NCBI GenBank assembly: GCA_019347855.1
Contig: JAHWKO010000049.1
Coordinates: 1 to 17,185, forward strand
DNA: 17,185 bases
Source: Actinomycetota bacterium
GTDB lineage: Bacteria; Actinomycetota; Nitriliruptoria; Nitriliruptorales; JAHWKO01
Reading direction: 5' to 3'
The notes below the pieces were generated by a model that was given only the letters and a program-made list of their open reading frames with translations, did not search any database and was not told the DNA's origin. Below are positions 9,128-16,862 of the stretch, piece after piece. The position numbers were made by a program, and so were the translations under genes. Every line of letters begins with the position of its first letter. Positions within the stretch are counted from its first letter, which is position 1.

Positions 9128-10705
9128 ATGCCCGAGAGGTTCGACCACGTCATCGTCGGTGCCGGCTCGGCGGGATGCGTCCTGGCGCGGCGGCTCACCG
9201 ACGATCCGGGTACCCGTGTGCTCCTGCTCGAGGCTGGGACCGGTGACCTACCACGCGAGTCGCGGATCCCGGCGGCGAACTCGAAGATGTTCAAGACCCC
9301 GGTCGACTGGGACTACTCCACGGCGCCCCAGTCGGAACTCGACGGTCGGGAGCTGTACTGGCCGCGCGGGAAGATGCTCGGCGGGTCCTCTTCGCTGAAC
9401 TCCAACATCTACATCCGCGGGAACCCGCTCGACTACGACGGGTGGGCCGAGCGGGGCGCGAAGGGTTGGAGCTGGGACGACGTCGAGCCCTACTTCATCC
9501 GCAGCGAGGACAACGGCCGGGGGCCGGTGCCCGGTCACGGGGTCGACGGTCCGCTGCCGGTCTCCGATCCGGTCGATCCGCATCCGCTGACGGACATGTT
9601 CGTCGCGGCCGGGGTCGAGGCGGGACTGCCCTACAACCCCGATTTCAACCACGGGGAGCAGGACGGCGTCGGGATGTACCAGGTGACGATCCGACGGGGT
9701 CGTCGGGCGAGCGTCTACACGAGCTACCTCGAACCGGTCCTGGATCGCGACAACCTGATGGTCGTGACCGACGCCCGCGTGACGCGGATCCTGCTCGAGG
9801 GGGACCGTGCGGTCGGCGTCGAGTTCGTGAGATCCGGCGCGCGGCACACCGCCCGCCCCACCCGCGAGGTGATCATCAGCGGCGGTGCGATCAACTCGCC
9901 GCAGCTCCTGCTGCTGTCGGGCATCGGGCCCGCGGACGAGCTCCGAGACGTCGGCATCGAGCTCGCGCACGACCTGCCCGGTGTCGGGCGGAACCTGCAG
10001 GACCACCTCGCGGTGGGCGTGTACTACGAGACCCTGAAGGGTCGCACGCTCCAGGACGCCGGCACGGTGGGAGACATCGCGCGGTGGCTCGCGTTGGGTC
10101 GCGGGCCGCTGACCTCGAACATCGCCGAGGCGGGAGCGTTCGCCCGGACGGACCTCGCCGAGCCCGCCCCGGACGTGCAGCTGCACTTCGGACCGGTGCT
10201 CTACGAGCAGCACGGGCTCGTGGAGCTCGAGGAGCGCGGGTTCAGCCTCGGCCCGTGCATCCTGCGCCCCCGGAGCCGGGGGCGCATCGCCCTGCGCTCC
10301 GCGGACCCGTTCGACGATGCGCTCATCGAACCGAACTACCTCGACGACGACCACGACCTGCACGTCCTCGTGGAAGGGGTGAAGCTGTGCCGGCGGATCA
10401 TCGACGCCAGCGCCTGTGAGCCGTGGCGAGGGACGGAGCTGTGGCCAGGCGAGGATGTCCAGAGCGAGGGTGACCTGGCCGACTTCGTCCGCGCCCGGGC
10501 GGAGACGCTGTACCACCCCGCCGGGACCTGCGCGATGGGTACCGACGACGACGCCGTGGTCGATCCGACGCTGCGGGTCCACGGGCTCGACGGGCTCCGG
10601 GTGGTCGATGCGTCGGTGATGCCGGACGTCGTGCGCGGCAACACCAACGTCCCGACGATCATGATCGCCGAGAAGGCTGCGGACCTGATCCTGACGGGGG
10701 AGTGA
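9128..10705 (+). CDS. GMC-family FAD-dependent oxidoreductase
   Basis: Glucose-methanol-choline family flavoenzyme, 525 residues, resembling choline/alcohol dehydrogenases (BetA-like). The FAD-binding Rossmann motif is at 7-40 (VIVGAGSAGCVLARRL, then LLLEAG). The first GMC signature is around 79-98 (PRGKMLGGSSSLN). The second is around 252-268 (GGAINSPQLLLLSGIGP). The C-terminal catalytic region has His463 in LYHPAGTCAMG and Asn505/Asn507 in GNTNVPT, the His/Asn pairing seen in choline oxidase-like members. The start is supported by GGAGGAGG at 9114-9121, 6 bases before the ATG. The gene lies 26 bases after treY and may be cotranscribed. The substrate cannot be read from the sequence, so I do not call it betA. 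There is no signal peptide, so it is probably cytosolic. Confidence 0.93.
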   Translation: MPERFDHVIVGAGSAGCVLARRLTDDPGTRVLLLEAGTGDLPRESRIPAANSKMFKTPVDWDYSTAPQSELDGRELYWPRGKMLGGSSSLNSNIYIRGNPLDYDGWAERGAKGWSWDDVEPYFIRSEDNGRGPVPGHGVDGPLPVSDPVDPHPLTDMFVAAGVEAGLPYNPDFNHGEQDGVGMYQVTIRRGRRASVYTSYLEPVLDRDNLMVVTDARVTRILLEGDRAVGVEFVRSGARHTARPTREVIISGGAINSPQLLLLSGIGPADELRDVGIELAHDLPGVGRNLQDHLAVGVYYETLKGRTLQDAGTVGDIARWLALGRGPLTSNIAEAGAFARTDLAEPAPDVQLHFGPVLYEQHGLVELEERGFSLGPCILRPRSRGRIALRSADPFDDALIEPNYLDDDHDLHVLVEGVKLCRRIIDASACEPWRGTELWPGEDVQSEGDLADFVRARAETLYHPAGTCAMGTDDDAVVDPTLRVHGLDGLRVVDASVMPDVVRGNTNVPTIMIAEKAADLILTGE

Positions 10706-10708
10706 GCC

Positions 10709-10722
10709 CGCTCAGTTGAGCG
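10709..10722. terminator. Small hairpin between converging genes
   Basis: CGCTC-AGTT-GAGCG forms a perfect 5-bp stem with a 4-base loop across the 6-base gap between the GMC stop and the - strand yqgE stop. It could act in both directions, but it is short and has no T-tract on either side. Treat it as a weak candidate. Confidence 0.25.
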
Positions 10723-11248
10723 ACGGATCCTCGGGGAACGTGCGGAACACGCCGTCCTGGCGGCGCAGCACCGCCAGCCACAGGCCGTCCGGGTCGGCGG
10801 TGGTGGCATCGCTGGGTCGTGCGTCCAGGACGAACCAGGAGCCGTCCTCGATCTCGAGGTCGAGCTGTCCGGGTCCCCATCCAGCGTGTCCCGCGAAGAC
10901 CCGCACCTGCGAGATGCCCTCGGGTTCGCCGGCGAGGTCCACCACCCCCAACCCGTCCACGACCGGATCGAACCCCACGGTGGTGGGTGCCGCGTGGCCG
11001 AGTCCGATCAGGGCGTCTCGCTGCACCGGCCCGCCGACGAACACGATCGGGGGATCCGCGGCGTGCCCCTGCCAGGACGGCACGGCCTCGACGAGATCCA
11101 CGTCGCCGGGCTGGTTGAGCACCACGCCGACCGTGCCCTCCGCCTCGTGGGCGAGCAGCAGCACCACGGTGCGGACGAAGTTCGGGTCGACCAACGAGGG
11201 CGCCGCGACGAGCAGTCGCCCCGGTGCGGGTTTGGCGTCGGACGTCAC
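10712..11248 (-). CDS. YqgE/AlgH (DUF179) family protein
   Basis: A 178-residue protein with the full YqgE/AlgH fold pattern: GRLLVAAPSLVDPNF at 10-24, VLLLAHEAEGTVGVVLNQP at 28-46, VFVGGPV, VFAGHAGWGPGQLDLEI, and a final segment ending PEDPSLN. The molecular function of this family is not established, although it is widespread. The GTG start at 11248 (reading left) is 2 bases after the stop of the upstream peptidase gene on the same strand. No strong ribosome binding site is seen, so translation is probably coupled. Length and N-terminus match the family. The gene converges on the GMC gene with a 6-base gap. No signal peptide or membrane segment is visible. Confidence 0.9.
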   Translation of the reverse strand: MTSDAKPAPGRLLVAAPSLVDPNFVRTVVLLLAHEAEGTVGVVLNQPGDVDLVEAVPSWQGHAADPPIVFVGGPVQRDALIGLGHAAPTTVGFDPVVDGLGVVDLAGEPEGISQVRVFAGHAGWGPGQLDLEIEDGSWFVLDARPSDATTADPDGLWLAVLRRQDGVFRTFPEDPSLN

Positions 11249-11250
11249 CG

Positions 11251-13176
11251 TCAGAGGTTCTCGACCTTCACCGGGTCGATGTCGTCCGCAGGCTGGAACC
11301 CGAACACCTGCGCGTAGAACGACAGCTCGGCCTCGAGGCAGCGGCGGATCGTGTCAGAGCGGCGGAAGCCGTGCTGCTCCCCCTCGAACAGGAGGTAGGT
11401 GTGGGCGAGCCCCTTCTCGCGCAGGGCAGCCACGATCGTCTCGGCCTGCTCCGGTGGGACGACCTCGTCCTCGGCACCCTGGAACACGATGACCGGTGAG
11501 GACAGCCCATCGACGTGGGTGAGCGGGGACCGCTCCTCCATGACGGACGGGTCCATGAGCCCGTCGATGTAGCGCGACTCGAACTTGTGGGTGTGCTCCA
11601 CCAGGGTGCGGATGTCCCCGACCCCGAAGTAGCTCGCGCCGGCCGCGAAGGTGTCGTCCGTCGTGAGCGCCAGCAACGTCGTGAAGCCGCCCGCGCTGCC
11701 GCCCCGGATGATGAGCCGCTCGGGGTCGACGTCGCCCCGCTCGGCGAGGAACCGCGCCGCAGCGATCGCGTCCTGCACGTCGTGCACGCCCCACTCGCTC
11801 TTGAGGGCCTCGCGGTACTCGCGTCCGTACCCGGTGCTGCCGCGGTAGTTCACATCGACGTACGCGAACCCGCGGCTCGTCCAGAACTGGTCCGCCAGGT
11901 CGAAACCGGACGTGCGGTGCGACGTCGGCCCGCCGTGGATCTCGACGATCAGCGGCGGCTGCGCGTCCGTGGGCTCGTCGACCTCGGGGTTGACCGGGGG
12001 GTAGTAGACGGCGTGGGCGGTGGCGCCACCGGCGGTGGGGAACTCGATCGACTCGGGCGTCGAGATCAGCGAGGGCTCGATGAACTCGTCGGTCGAGTAG
12101 CGGATCGGGGTGACGGTCTCGGTCGACACCTCGAACTCGAGGAGTGCCTTGGGCTCCCAGGGGGAGGCGCCGACGAACACGACGTGGTCGTCACCCGCGA
12201 CGACGTACCGCAGGGACGTGTGGGACAGGTCCACGGGCTCGGCACGACGCCCCTCGGTGTCCAGCACGAACATCCGGTCGGCGCCGTCCTCGAACCGGCT
12301 CGCCGCGATCCGCCCGTCGTCCAGGAACGCGTAGGTCGACATGCCGAGCTGCCACATCGGCAGCCCGAACTCCGACGAGCTGGGGTACAGGGCCTCGACC
12401 TCGCCCTCCGCGACCTCGCGGTACAGGTTCCACCAACCGGTCCGGTCCGAGACGAAGTGCAGCTGCCCGGTGGGGCTGTAGGACGGCTGGAAGATGGACT
12501 CCTCCTCGCCACCCGCGACGAGGCGGACGTCCGCTAGCTGCGGACCGTCCTGGAGCGTCGCTTCGTGCAACTCGGTGCCGTCCCACGGCATGTTGGGGTG
12601 GTCCCACTCGAGCCAGACCAGCCGCTCGCCCGCGTGGTCGAGCCGGGGGTGCGCGTAGAAGTCGCGACCCGATGCGAGCACGACGATGTCCCCGCTGCCG
12701 TCGGCCGGCACGGCGACGAGCTCGTTCGTGACGTCGTCCCCCGTGTGGGACTCCCGGACGCAGACGATGGTCGTCGCGTCGGGTGTCACGACGCCGTCGG
12801 CGTACCGCACCGCCGCTCGCTCGTCCGGCTCGGGGGTGATGGCCTCGGGGTCGCCACCGGCGATCCGGTAGAGGCGCTGATCCTCGAGGTTCGTGAACCA
12901 CACGACGCCGTCGTGGACGAGGTAGCTGCCCCCCCCGTACTCGTGGACCCGGGTGCGAGCATCGAAGCCCTCGGGCAGGACGTCGGTCGCCCCACCGCGT
13001 GAGGAGCGACGGACGATCACCTGACGCCCGCCCTCGGCGGGCCGGCCCTCGAGCCAGTACAGGTCGCCCTCATCGAGACGGGGCTCGGCGAGGTTGATCG
13101 CGTCCTCGGCCACGAGATCGGCGGTGATCGTCGATGGCCAGGTCCCGTACGGCGCGCGTCGGTCAAGGTCGCTCAC
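11251..13176 (-). CDS. S9-family prolyl oligopeptidase-like serine peptidase
   Basis: Alpha/beta-hydrolase peptidase of family S9, 641 residues. Residues about 25-365 form the beta-propeller region (VHEYGGGSYLVHDG, FVSDRTGWWNLYR). The catalytic domain follows, with EIHGGPTSHR at 412-421, VNYRGSTGYGREYR, nucleophile Ser494 in RGGSAGGFTT, Asp570 in FQGAEDEVVP, and His602 in GEQHGFR. The propeller-plus-hydrolase layout and motifs fit S9C acylaminoacyl- or dipeptidyl-peptidase-like enzymes that act on short peptides; specificity is unknown. The frame is open to 13338, but the GTG at 13176 is preferred: GGGAG (13190-13186) lies 9 bases upstream, and the family-like N-terminus begins just after it. 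The extra 54 residues are low quality and would overlap the leuA leader region. It is the first gene of a two-gene unit with yqgE. No signal peptide is evident. Confidence 0.93.
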   Translation of the reverse strand: MSDLDRRAPYGTWPSTITADLVAEDAINLAEPRLDEGDLYWLEGRPAEGGRQVIVRRSSRGGATDVLPEGFDARTRVHEYGGGSYLVHDGVVWFTNLEDQRLYRIAGGDPEAITPEPDERAAVRYADGVVTPDATTIVCVRESHTGDDVTNELVAVPADGSGDIVVLASGRDFYAHPRLDHAGERLVWLEWDHPNMPWDGTELHEATLQDGPQLADVRLVAGGEEESIFQPSYSPTGQLHFVSDRTGWWNLYREVAEGEVEALYPSSSEFGLPMWQLGMSTYAFLDDGRIAASRFEDGADRMFVLDTEGRRAEPVDLSHTSLRYVVAGDDHVVFVGASPWEPKALLEFEVSTETVTPIRYSTDEFIEPSLISTPESIEFPTAGGATAHAVYYPPVNPEVDEPTDAQPPLIVEIHGGPTSHRTSGFDLADQFWTSRGFAYVDVNYRGSTGYGREYREALKSEWGVHDVQDAIAAARFLAERGDVDPERLIIRGGSAGGFTTLLALTTDDTFAAGASYFGVGDIRTLVEHTHKFESRYIDGLMDPSVMEERSPLTHVDGLSSPVIVFQGAEDEVVPPEQAETIVAALREKGLAHTYLLFEGEQHGFRRSDTIRRCLEAELSFYAQVFGFQPADDIDPVKVENL

Positions 13177-13282
13177 GGTGGGGATCTCCCGTCGAGGTGC
13201 TACGGGTGGTCCTCCCCAGCTTAGTGCCTCCCCCTGCGTGCGTGGAGCGCACACCATGGCCACACCCAGCGCACGGATCCGT

Positions 13283-13298
13283 GTTCCGGTCCCGGAAC
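13283..13298. promoter_or_regulatory. Perfect inverted repeat, possible operator
   Basis: GTTCCGG-TC-CCGGAAC is a perfect 7-bp dyad with a 2-base centre, 12 bases upstream of the candidate leuA -35 element. Its size and place suit a dimeric regulator acting on leuA, on the S9 gene, or on both. I do not recognise it as the site of a known regulator. Confidence 0.4.
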
Positions 13299-13310
13299 GC
13301 GCCTCGTGGG

Positions 13311-13339
13311 TTGCATCGCGGGGCGCCGGGCCGTACACC
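13311..13339 (+). promoter_or_regulatory. Candidate leuA promoter
   Basis: TTGCAT (13311-13316) and TACACC (13334-13339) are separated by 17 bases. The -35 matches four of six consensus bases and the -10 is weak. Transcription would start around 13346, only a few bases before the leader ATG at 13350. That would make the leader peptide nearly leaderless, which agrees with its lack of a ribosome binding site. Confidence 0.35.
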
Positions 13340-13349
13340 TTGGCAGCGC

Positions 13350-13463
13350 ATGGACACCACGACGACGACCATCGGAACCGCCGGGGCTCGCACCCGGCGT
13401 GGGGTCGTGCGTCGCTTCCGTGCCATCCTGGGCCTCCTGGCCCTCCTCCTGCTCATCCTTTGA
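13350..13463 (+). CDS. leuL: Leucine-rich leader peptide upstream of leuA (attenuator peptide)
   Basis: A 37-codon ORF starts at the ATG at 13350 and ends with TGA at 13461-13463. Its last eleven residues are LGLLALLLLIL: eight Leu codons (CTG, CTC, CTT) and one Ile, with a further Ile just before. A dense run of codons for the pathway's end product directly before the stop, upstream of leuA, is the classic mark of ribosome-mediated attenuation: scarce charged tRNA-Leu stalls the ribosome and changes downstream RNA folding. Such leuA leaders are known in actinobacteria. No ribosome binding site precedes the ATG. The first 25 residues (MDTTTTTIGTAG, then Arg-rich) carry no obvious signal. The hydrophobic stretch is too short for an ordinary membrane segment. 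The function is inferred from composition and position. Confidence 0.75.
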   Translation: MDTTTTTIGTAGARTRRGVVRRFRAILGLLALLLLIL

Positions 13464-13464
13464 T

Positions 13465-13503
13465 GCCGCGGCGCCGTTCAACCGGATAGACGGCGACCGC
13501 GGC
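13465..13503 (+). promoter_or_regulatory. Strong GC hairpin after the leader stop, candidate attenuator stem
   Basis: CCGCGGCGCCG (13466-13476) pairs with CGGCGACCGCGG (13491-13502) over 11 bp with a single bulged A at 13496. G13465 with C13503 extends it to 12 bp, around a 14-base loop. It begins 1 base after the leader stop, so a ribosome finishing the leader would sit on its base. There is no T-tract, so it is not a canonical intrinsic terminator. It may act through Rho, through leuA translation, or as one of two alternative folds. Confidence 0.6.
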
Positions 13504-13569
13504 GGAGATCCACCGGACGAGCAGCACCGAACGCTCCCAAGCGGAGCATCAGAGGAAGAGGAGAGGCCA

Positions 13570-15192
13570 GTGGCAGCACCAGTCGATCTGCGTGCGGCGG
13601 ATGCGGTCCGTGACGCGGCGACCCCCGAGGGTGCCGGCGACGTCGTGATCTTCGACACCACCCTCCGGGACGGCGAGCAGGCCCCCGGCATCTCGCTGGA
13701 CGCCCGCGAGAAGGTCGAGATCGCCCAGCAGCTCGCGCGCCTGAACGTCGACGTGATCGAGGCCGGGTTCCCAGCGGCGTCCAACGGTGACTTCGACGCG
13801 GTCAAGGCGGTCGCCGAGGAGGTCGGAGCCGACGGCGGCCCGGTGATCGCGGGACTCGCCCGCTGCGTCGACGACGACATCGAACGTGCCGCGAAGGCCC
13901 TGGCTCCCGCGGGGCGCCACCGGGTGCACGTGTTCATCTCCTCGTCGGAGCTGCATCGCGTGCACATGCTCAAGGCCTCCGAGGATGAGGTGCTCGCGCA
14001 GGCCGTGCGGGGTGTCGAGCTGGCCCGGACCTTCACCAACGACGTGGAGTTCAGCCCGCAGGACGCGACGCGGACCGACTTCAGCTTCCTGGTGGACCTC
14101 GTGGCGGCCACCGTCGAGGCCGGGGCGACCACCGTCAACATCCCCGACACGGTGGGCTACGCCCTGCCGCACGACTTCGGCGGCTGGATCGCCGAGCTGC
14201 GACGTCGGGTCCCGGCGATCGACGAACGGGGCGTGGTGCTCAGCGTGCACTGCCACAACGACCTCGGCCTCGCCGTGGCGAACTCGGTCGAGGCCGTCCG
14301 CAACGGCGCCCGGCAGGTCGAGGTCGCCGTCAACGGCATAGGCGAGCGGGCGGGCAACTGCTCCCTCGAGGAGGTCGTGATGGCCCTGCGGACGCGGGCG
14401 GACCTCCTGCAGGTCGGCACCCGGGTCAACACCCCGGAGATCACCCGCACGTCGCGGTTGGTGTCCACCCTGACCGGCTACCAGGTGCAGCGCAACAAGG
14501 CGGTCGTGGGCGACAACGCCTTCGCGCACGAGTCGGGCATCCACCAGCACGGCGTGCTGGCCGACCGGCTCACCTACGAGATCATGCGGACCGAGGACGT
14601 GGGGGCCGACGGCTCCCAGATCGTCCTGGGCAAGCACAGCGGGCGGCACGCGTTCCGCAACGCCGTCGAGGAGCTCGGGTTCGAGCTGTCCGAGAACGAG
14701 ATGATGCGCGCGTTCACCCGCTTCAAGGACCTCGCCGACCGCAAGAAGGAGGTCGGCACGAAGGACGTCGAGGCGATCGTGGCGTCGGAGACCCACGTCA
14801 CCGCCGACGACGCCTACGAACTGAAGAGTCTGACGGCGAGCGGCGGTACCGACGAGGTTCCGTCCGCGACCGTCGTGCTCCGGATCCCGCCGGGTGGCGA
14901 CGAGCACTCCGCCACCGCGACGGGGGACGGCATGGTCGACGCAGCCTGCGGCGCGATCCGCCGCGCGGTCGGCCGGGACGGGATCGAGCTGATCTCGTTC
15001 CACGTGGCGGCGGTCACCGAGGGCGTGGATGCCCTGGGTGACGTGACCGTGCAGATCGAGGTCGAGGACGGCACACGCTTCACCGGGCGTGGTGTCTCCA
15101 CCGACATCGTCGAGGCGAGCGCCAGGGCGTACCTGGACGCGCTGAACCGCAGCGAACGCCTCACCCAGCGTGCCCGGGAGTTCAGGCCGTGA
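13570..15192 (+). CDS. leuA: 2-isopropylmalate synthase LeuA
   Basis: LeuA (EC 2.3.3.13) condenses 2-oxoisovalerate with acetyl-CoA, the committed step of leucine synthesis, in the cytosol. The protein is 540 residues, of the shorter E. coli-like type. The HMGL-like TIM barrel spans about 25-300, with FDTTLRDGEQAPG at 28-40 (metal ligand Asp29, Arg33), HCHNDLGLAVANS at 228-240 (metal ligands His228 and His230), and VNGIGERAGNCSLEEV at 254-269. A linker with HESGIHQHGVL and LGKHSGRHAFR follows. The C-terminal leucine-feedback/dimer domain covers about 425-530 and includes GRGVSTDIVEASARAYLDALN. The GTG at 13570 follows a purine-rich site (GGAGAGG, 13560-13566). Residues 1-24 are variable, so a later start is possible but has no better support. 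The leader peptide and hairpin upstream suggest attenuation. Confidence 0.96.
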   Translation: MAAPVDLRAADAVRDAATPEGAGDVVIFDTTLRDGEQAPGISLDAREKVEIAQQLARLNVDVIEAGFPAASNGDFDAVKAVAEEVGADGGPVIAGLARCVDDDIERAAKALAPAGRHRVHVFISSSELHRVHMLKASEDEVLAQAVRGVELARTFTNDVEFSPQDATRTDFSFLVDLVAATVEAGATTVNIPDTVGYALPHDFGGWIAELRRRVPAIDERGVVLSVHCHNDLGLAVANSVEAVRNGARQVEVAVNGIGERAGNCSLEEVVMALRTRADLLQVGTRVNTPEITRTSRLVSTLTGYQVQRNKAVVGDNAFAHESGIHQHGVLADRLTYEIMRTEDVGADGSQIVLGKHSGRHAFRNAVEELGFELSENEMMRAFTRFKDLADRKKEVGTKDVEAIVASETHVTADDAYELKSLTASGGTDEVPSATVVLRIPPGGDEHSATATGDGMVDAACGAIRRAVGRDGIELISFHVAAVTEGVDALGDVTVQIEVEDGTRFTGRGVSTDIVEASARAYLDALNRSERLTQRAREFRP

Positions 15193-15248
15193 CCCGGCCC
15201 TTCCCCGAAGGCACTGACCCCGCACGCGACGCACGACAGGAAGAACCG

Positions 15249-15443
15249 ATGACGAAGTTCAAGCTGCAGGTACCGCCGGATCAGACACCGGCCGAGGAAG
15301 CACGGCTCGTCGCCGAGGTGGCGGCCGCGATCTCGGCGCGCACCGGCGACGACGAGATCCACTTCGAGCTCGAGCAGCCCGAGGAGGTCAGCTACCAGGC
15401 CGTGATGCAGCGCTCCCGGGACACGGACCGCTGGAACCGCTGA
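15249..15443 (+). CDS. Small unknown protein between leuA and leuC
   Basis: A 64-residue ORF with an ATG at 15249 and AGGAAG at 15238-15243, 5 bases upstream. A GTG at 15189, overlapping the leuA stop, is an alternative start adding 20 Pro/Asp/Arg-rich residues that look less protein-like. The sequence is charged and probably helical in the middle ([20 protein letters not shown]), followed by [18 protein letters not shown]. It has no Cys, no signal peptide and no membrane segment. It ends 1 base before the leuC GTG, so the three genes appear to be translated as a unit. I recognise no family. It could be a small partner of the leucine enzymes or a translational bridge. Codon use matches the neighbours, which supports a real gene. 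Confidence 0.65.
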   Translation: MTKFKLQVPPDQTPAEEARLVAEVAAAISARTGDDEIHFELEQPEEVSYQAVMQRSRDTDRWNR

Positions 15444-15444
15444 C

Positions 15445-16851
15445 GTGACGCCGAGGACGCTCGCCGGGAAGATCTGGGACCGGCACGTCGTCGCACCTGG
15501 AGGTCCAGGCGAGCCGGACCTCCTGTACGTCGACCTGCACCTGGTCCACGAGGTCACGAGCCCCCAGGCCTTCGACGGCCTCCGGGCGTCGGGGCGCACC
15601 GTCCGCCGACCCGACCTCACGGTCGCGACGATGGACCACAACGTCCCGACCGATCCCGACGTCGTCCGCGGTCGGCTCCCGATCGCCGACGAGATGTCCC
15701 GGGCGCAGATGGACGCCCTGCGGCGCAACTGCGAGGAGTTCGGCATCCCGCTGTACGCCATGGCCTCCCGCAACCAGGGGATCGTGCACGTGATCGGCCC
15801 GGAGCTCGGTCTGAGCCAGCCGGGGACCGTGATCGTCTGCGGGGACTCCCACACGGCCACGCACGGGGCGTTCGGCGCGCTGGCGTTCGGGATCGGGACC
15901 AGCGAGGTCGAGCACGTGCTGGCCACCCAGACGCTGCCGCAGACCCGCCCCCGCACGATGGCCGTGGAGGTCGAGGGTGAGCTGCCCTTCGGGGTGACGG
16001 CCAAGGACCTGATCCTGGGGGTCATCCGCGAGATCGGTGTCGCCGGCGGGACCGGGCATGTGATCGAGTACCGGGGGAAGGCGGTCACCGACCTCTCGAT
16101 GGAGGGGCGGATGACGGTCTGCAACATGTCGATCGAGGCAGGGGCACGTGCCGGGATGATCGCCCCCGACGAGACCACGTTCGCGTACCTCAAGGACCGG
16201 CCGAACGCCCCCCACGGCGACGACTGGGACGCCGCGGTCGCGTCGTGGCGGGAGCTCGCCACCGACGAGGACGCCGCGTTCGACACCGTGGTCACGATCC
16301 GAGCCGACGAGCTGGAACCGACCGTCACGTGGGGGACCACGCCTGCCCAGTCGGCCCCCGTCACCGGCACCGTCCCGCGGGTCGAGGACGCCCCGGACCC
16401 GCAGACCGCTGATCAGTGGCAACGCGCCCTGGACTACATGGGCCTCGAGGGCGGCGAGGCGATCGCCGACCTGACCCTCGACCGTGTGTTCATCGGGTCG
16501 TGCACGAACGCCCGCCTGTCAGACCTGCGCGAGGTCGCCCGGCTGGTCGACGGACGCTCGGTCGCCGACGGCGTGCGCGCCATGGTCGTACCCGGCTCCG
16601 GGCTGGTGAAGGAGGCCGCCGAGGCCGAGGGCATCGACGCGATCCTCACCGGAGCCGGCTTCGAGTGGCGCGAGCCCGGCTGCTCGATGTGCCTCGGGAT
16701 GAACGAGGACCAGCTCGAGGGCGACCAGGCCAGCGCCTCCTCCTCGAACCGGAACTTCGTCGGCCGGCAGGGCTCGAAGGAGGGGCGGACCGTCCTTATG
16801 AGCCCGCCGATGGTCGCCGCCGCGGCCGTCGCCGGCGAGGTCACCGACGGG
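15445..16851 (+). CDS. leuC: 3-isopropylmalate dehydratase large subunit LeuC, no stop codon
   Basis: LeuC (EC 4.2.1.33), the iron-sulfur large subunit that with LeuD isomerises 2- to 3-isopropylmalate. Visible motifs are GKIWDRHVV (8-16), [24 protein letters not shown] (131-154), and the 4Fe-4S ligands Cys353 ([12 protein letters not shown]), Cys413 and Cys416 ([10 protein letters not shown]), then [12 protein letters not shown] and [15 protein letters not shown]. Residue 469 is reached at 16851, where LeuC proteins normally end (E. coli LeuC has 466). No stop codon follows: the frame stays open to the window end at 17185, but everything after about 16851 is antisense to a topoisomerase gene. 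I end the supported part at 16851. The GTG start is 1 base after the small ORF's stop, with no clear ribosome binding site. leuD, its obligate partner, is not in the window. Confidence 0.93.
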
Positions 16852-16862
16852 GTTGCCGGCCA
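16840..16862. other. Breakpoint between the leuC end and an opposite-strand topoisomerase gene
   Basis: Left of this point the + strand reads as conserved LeuC. Right of it the - strand reads as a high-GC3 coding frame leading into a conserved topoisomerase tail. Neither frame has a stop here. The - strand frame runs on as meaningless antisense of leuC to a stop at 16519-16521. The exact base cannot be fixed by eye. Confidence 0.55.

Larger units (their letters stand above)
13177..13349. other. Divergent intergenic region between the S9 peptidase and leu operons
   Basis: Non-coding by codon use. It contains the S9 ribosome binding site (13186-13190), a weak - strand -10-like TAAGCT (13223-13218, no good -35), a perfect inverted repeat (13283-13298) and a candidate leuA promoter (13311-13339). 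With the leader ORF and hairpin that follow, it makes up the 393-base gap before leuA. Confidence 0.6.

Noticed and set aside
13218..13223. - strand TAAGCT as the S9 gene promoter
   Set aside because: The -10-like hexamer has no recognisable -35 at the right distance, so it is not listed as a separate feature.
13177..13338. Upstream extension of the S9 peptidase frame to 13338
   Set aside because: The GTG at 13176 has a ribosome binding site, and the family-like sequence starts there. The extension covers the intergenic region with the dyad and promoter candidate.
13422..13460. Leader ORF as a small membrane protein
   Set aside because: The hydrophobic stretch is only about 13 residues, and the Leu-codon run just before leuA fits attenuation better.
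16519..16849. - strand continuation of the topoisomerase frame inside leuC
   Set aside because: Here the + strand encodes conserved LeuC, including the CSMC cluster ligands, so the - strand frame is a shadow past the junction.
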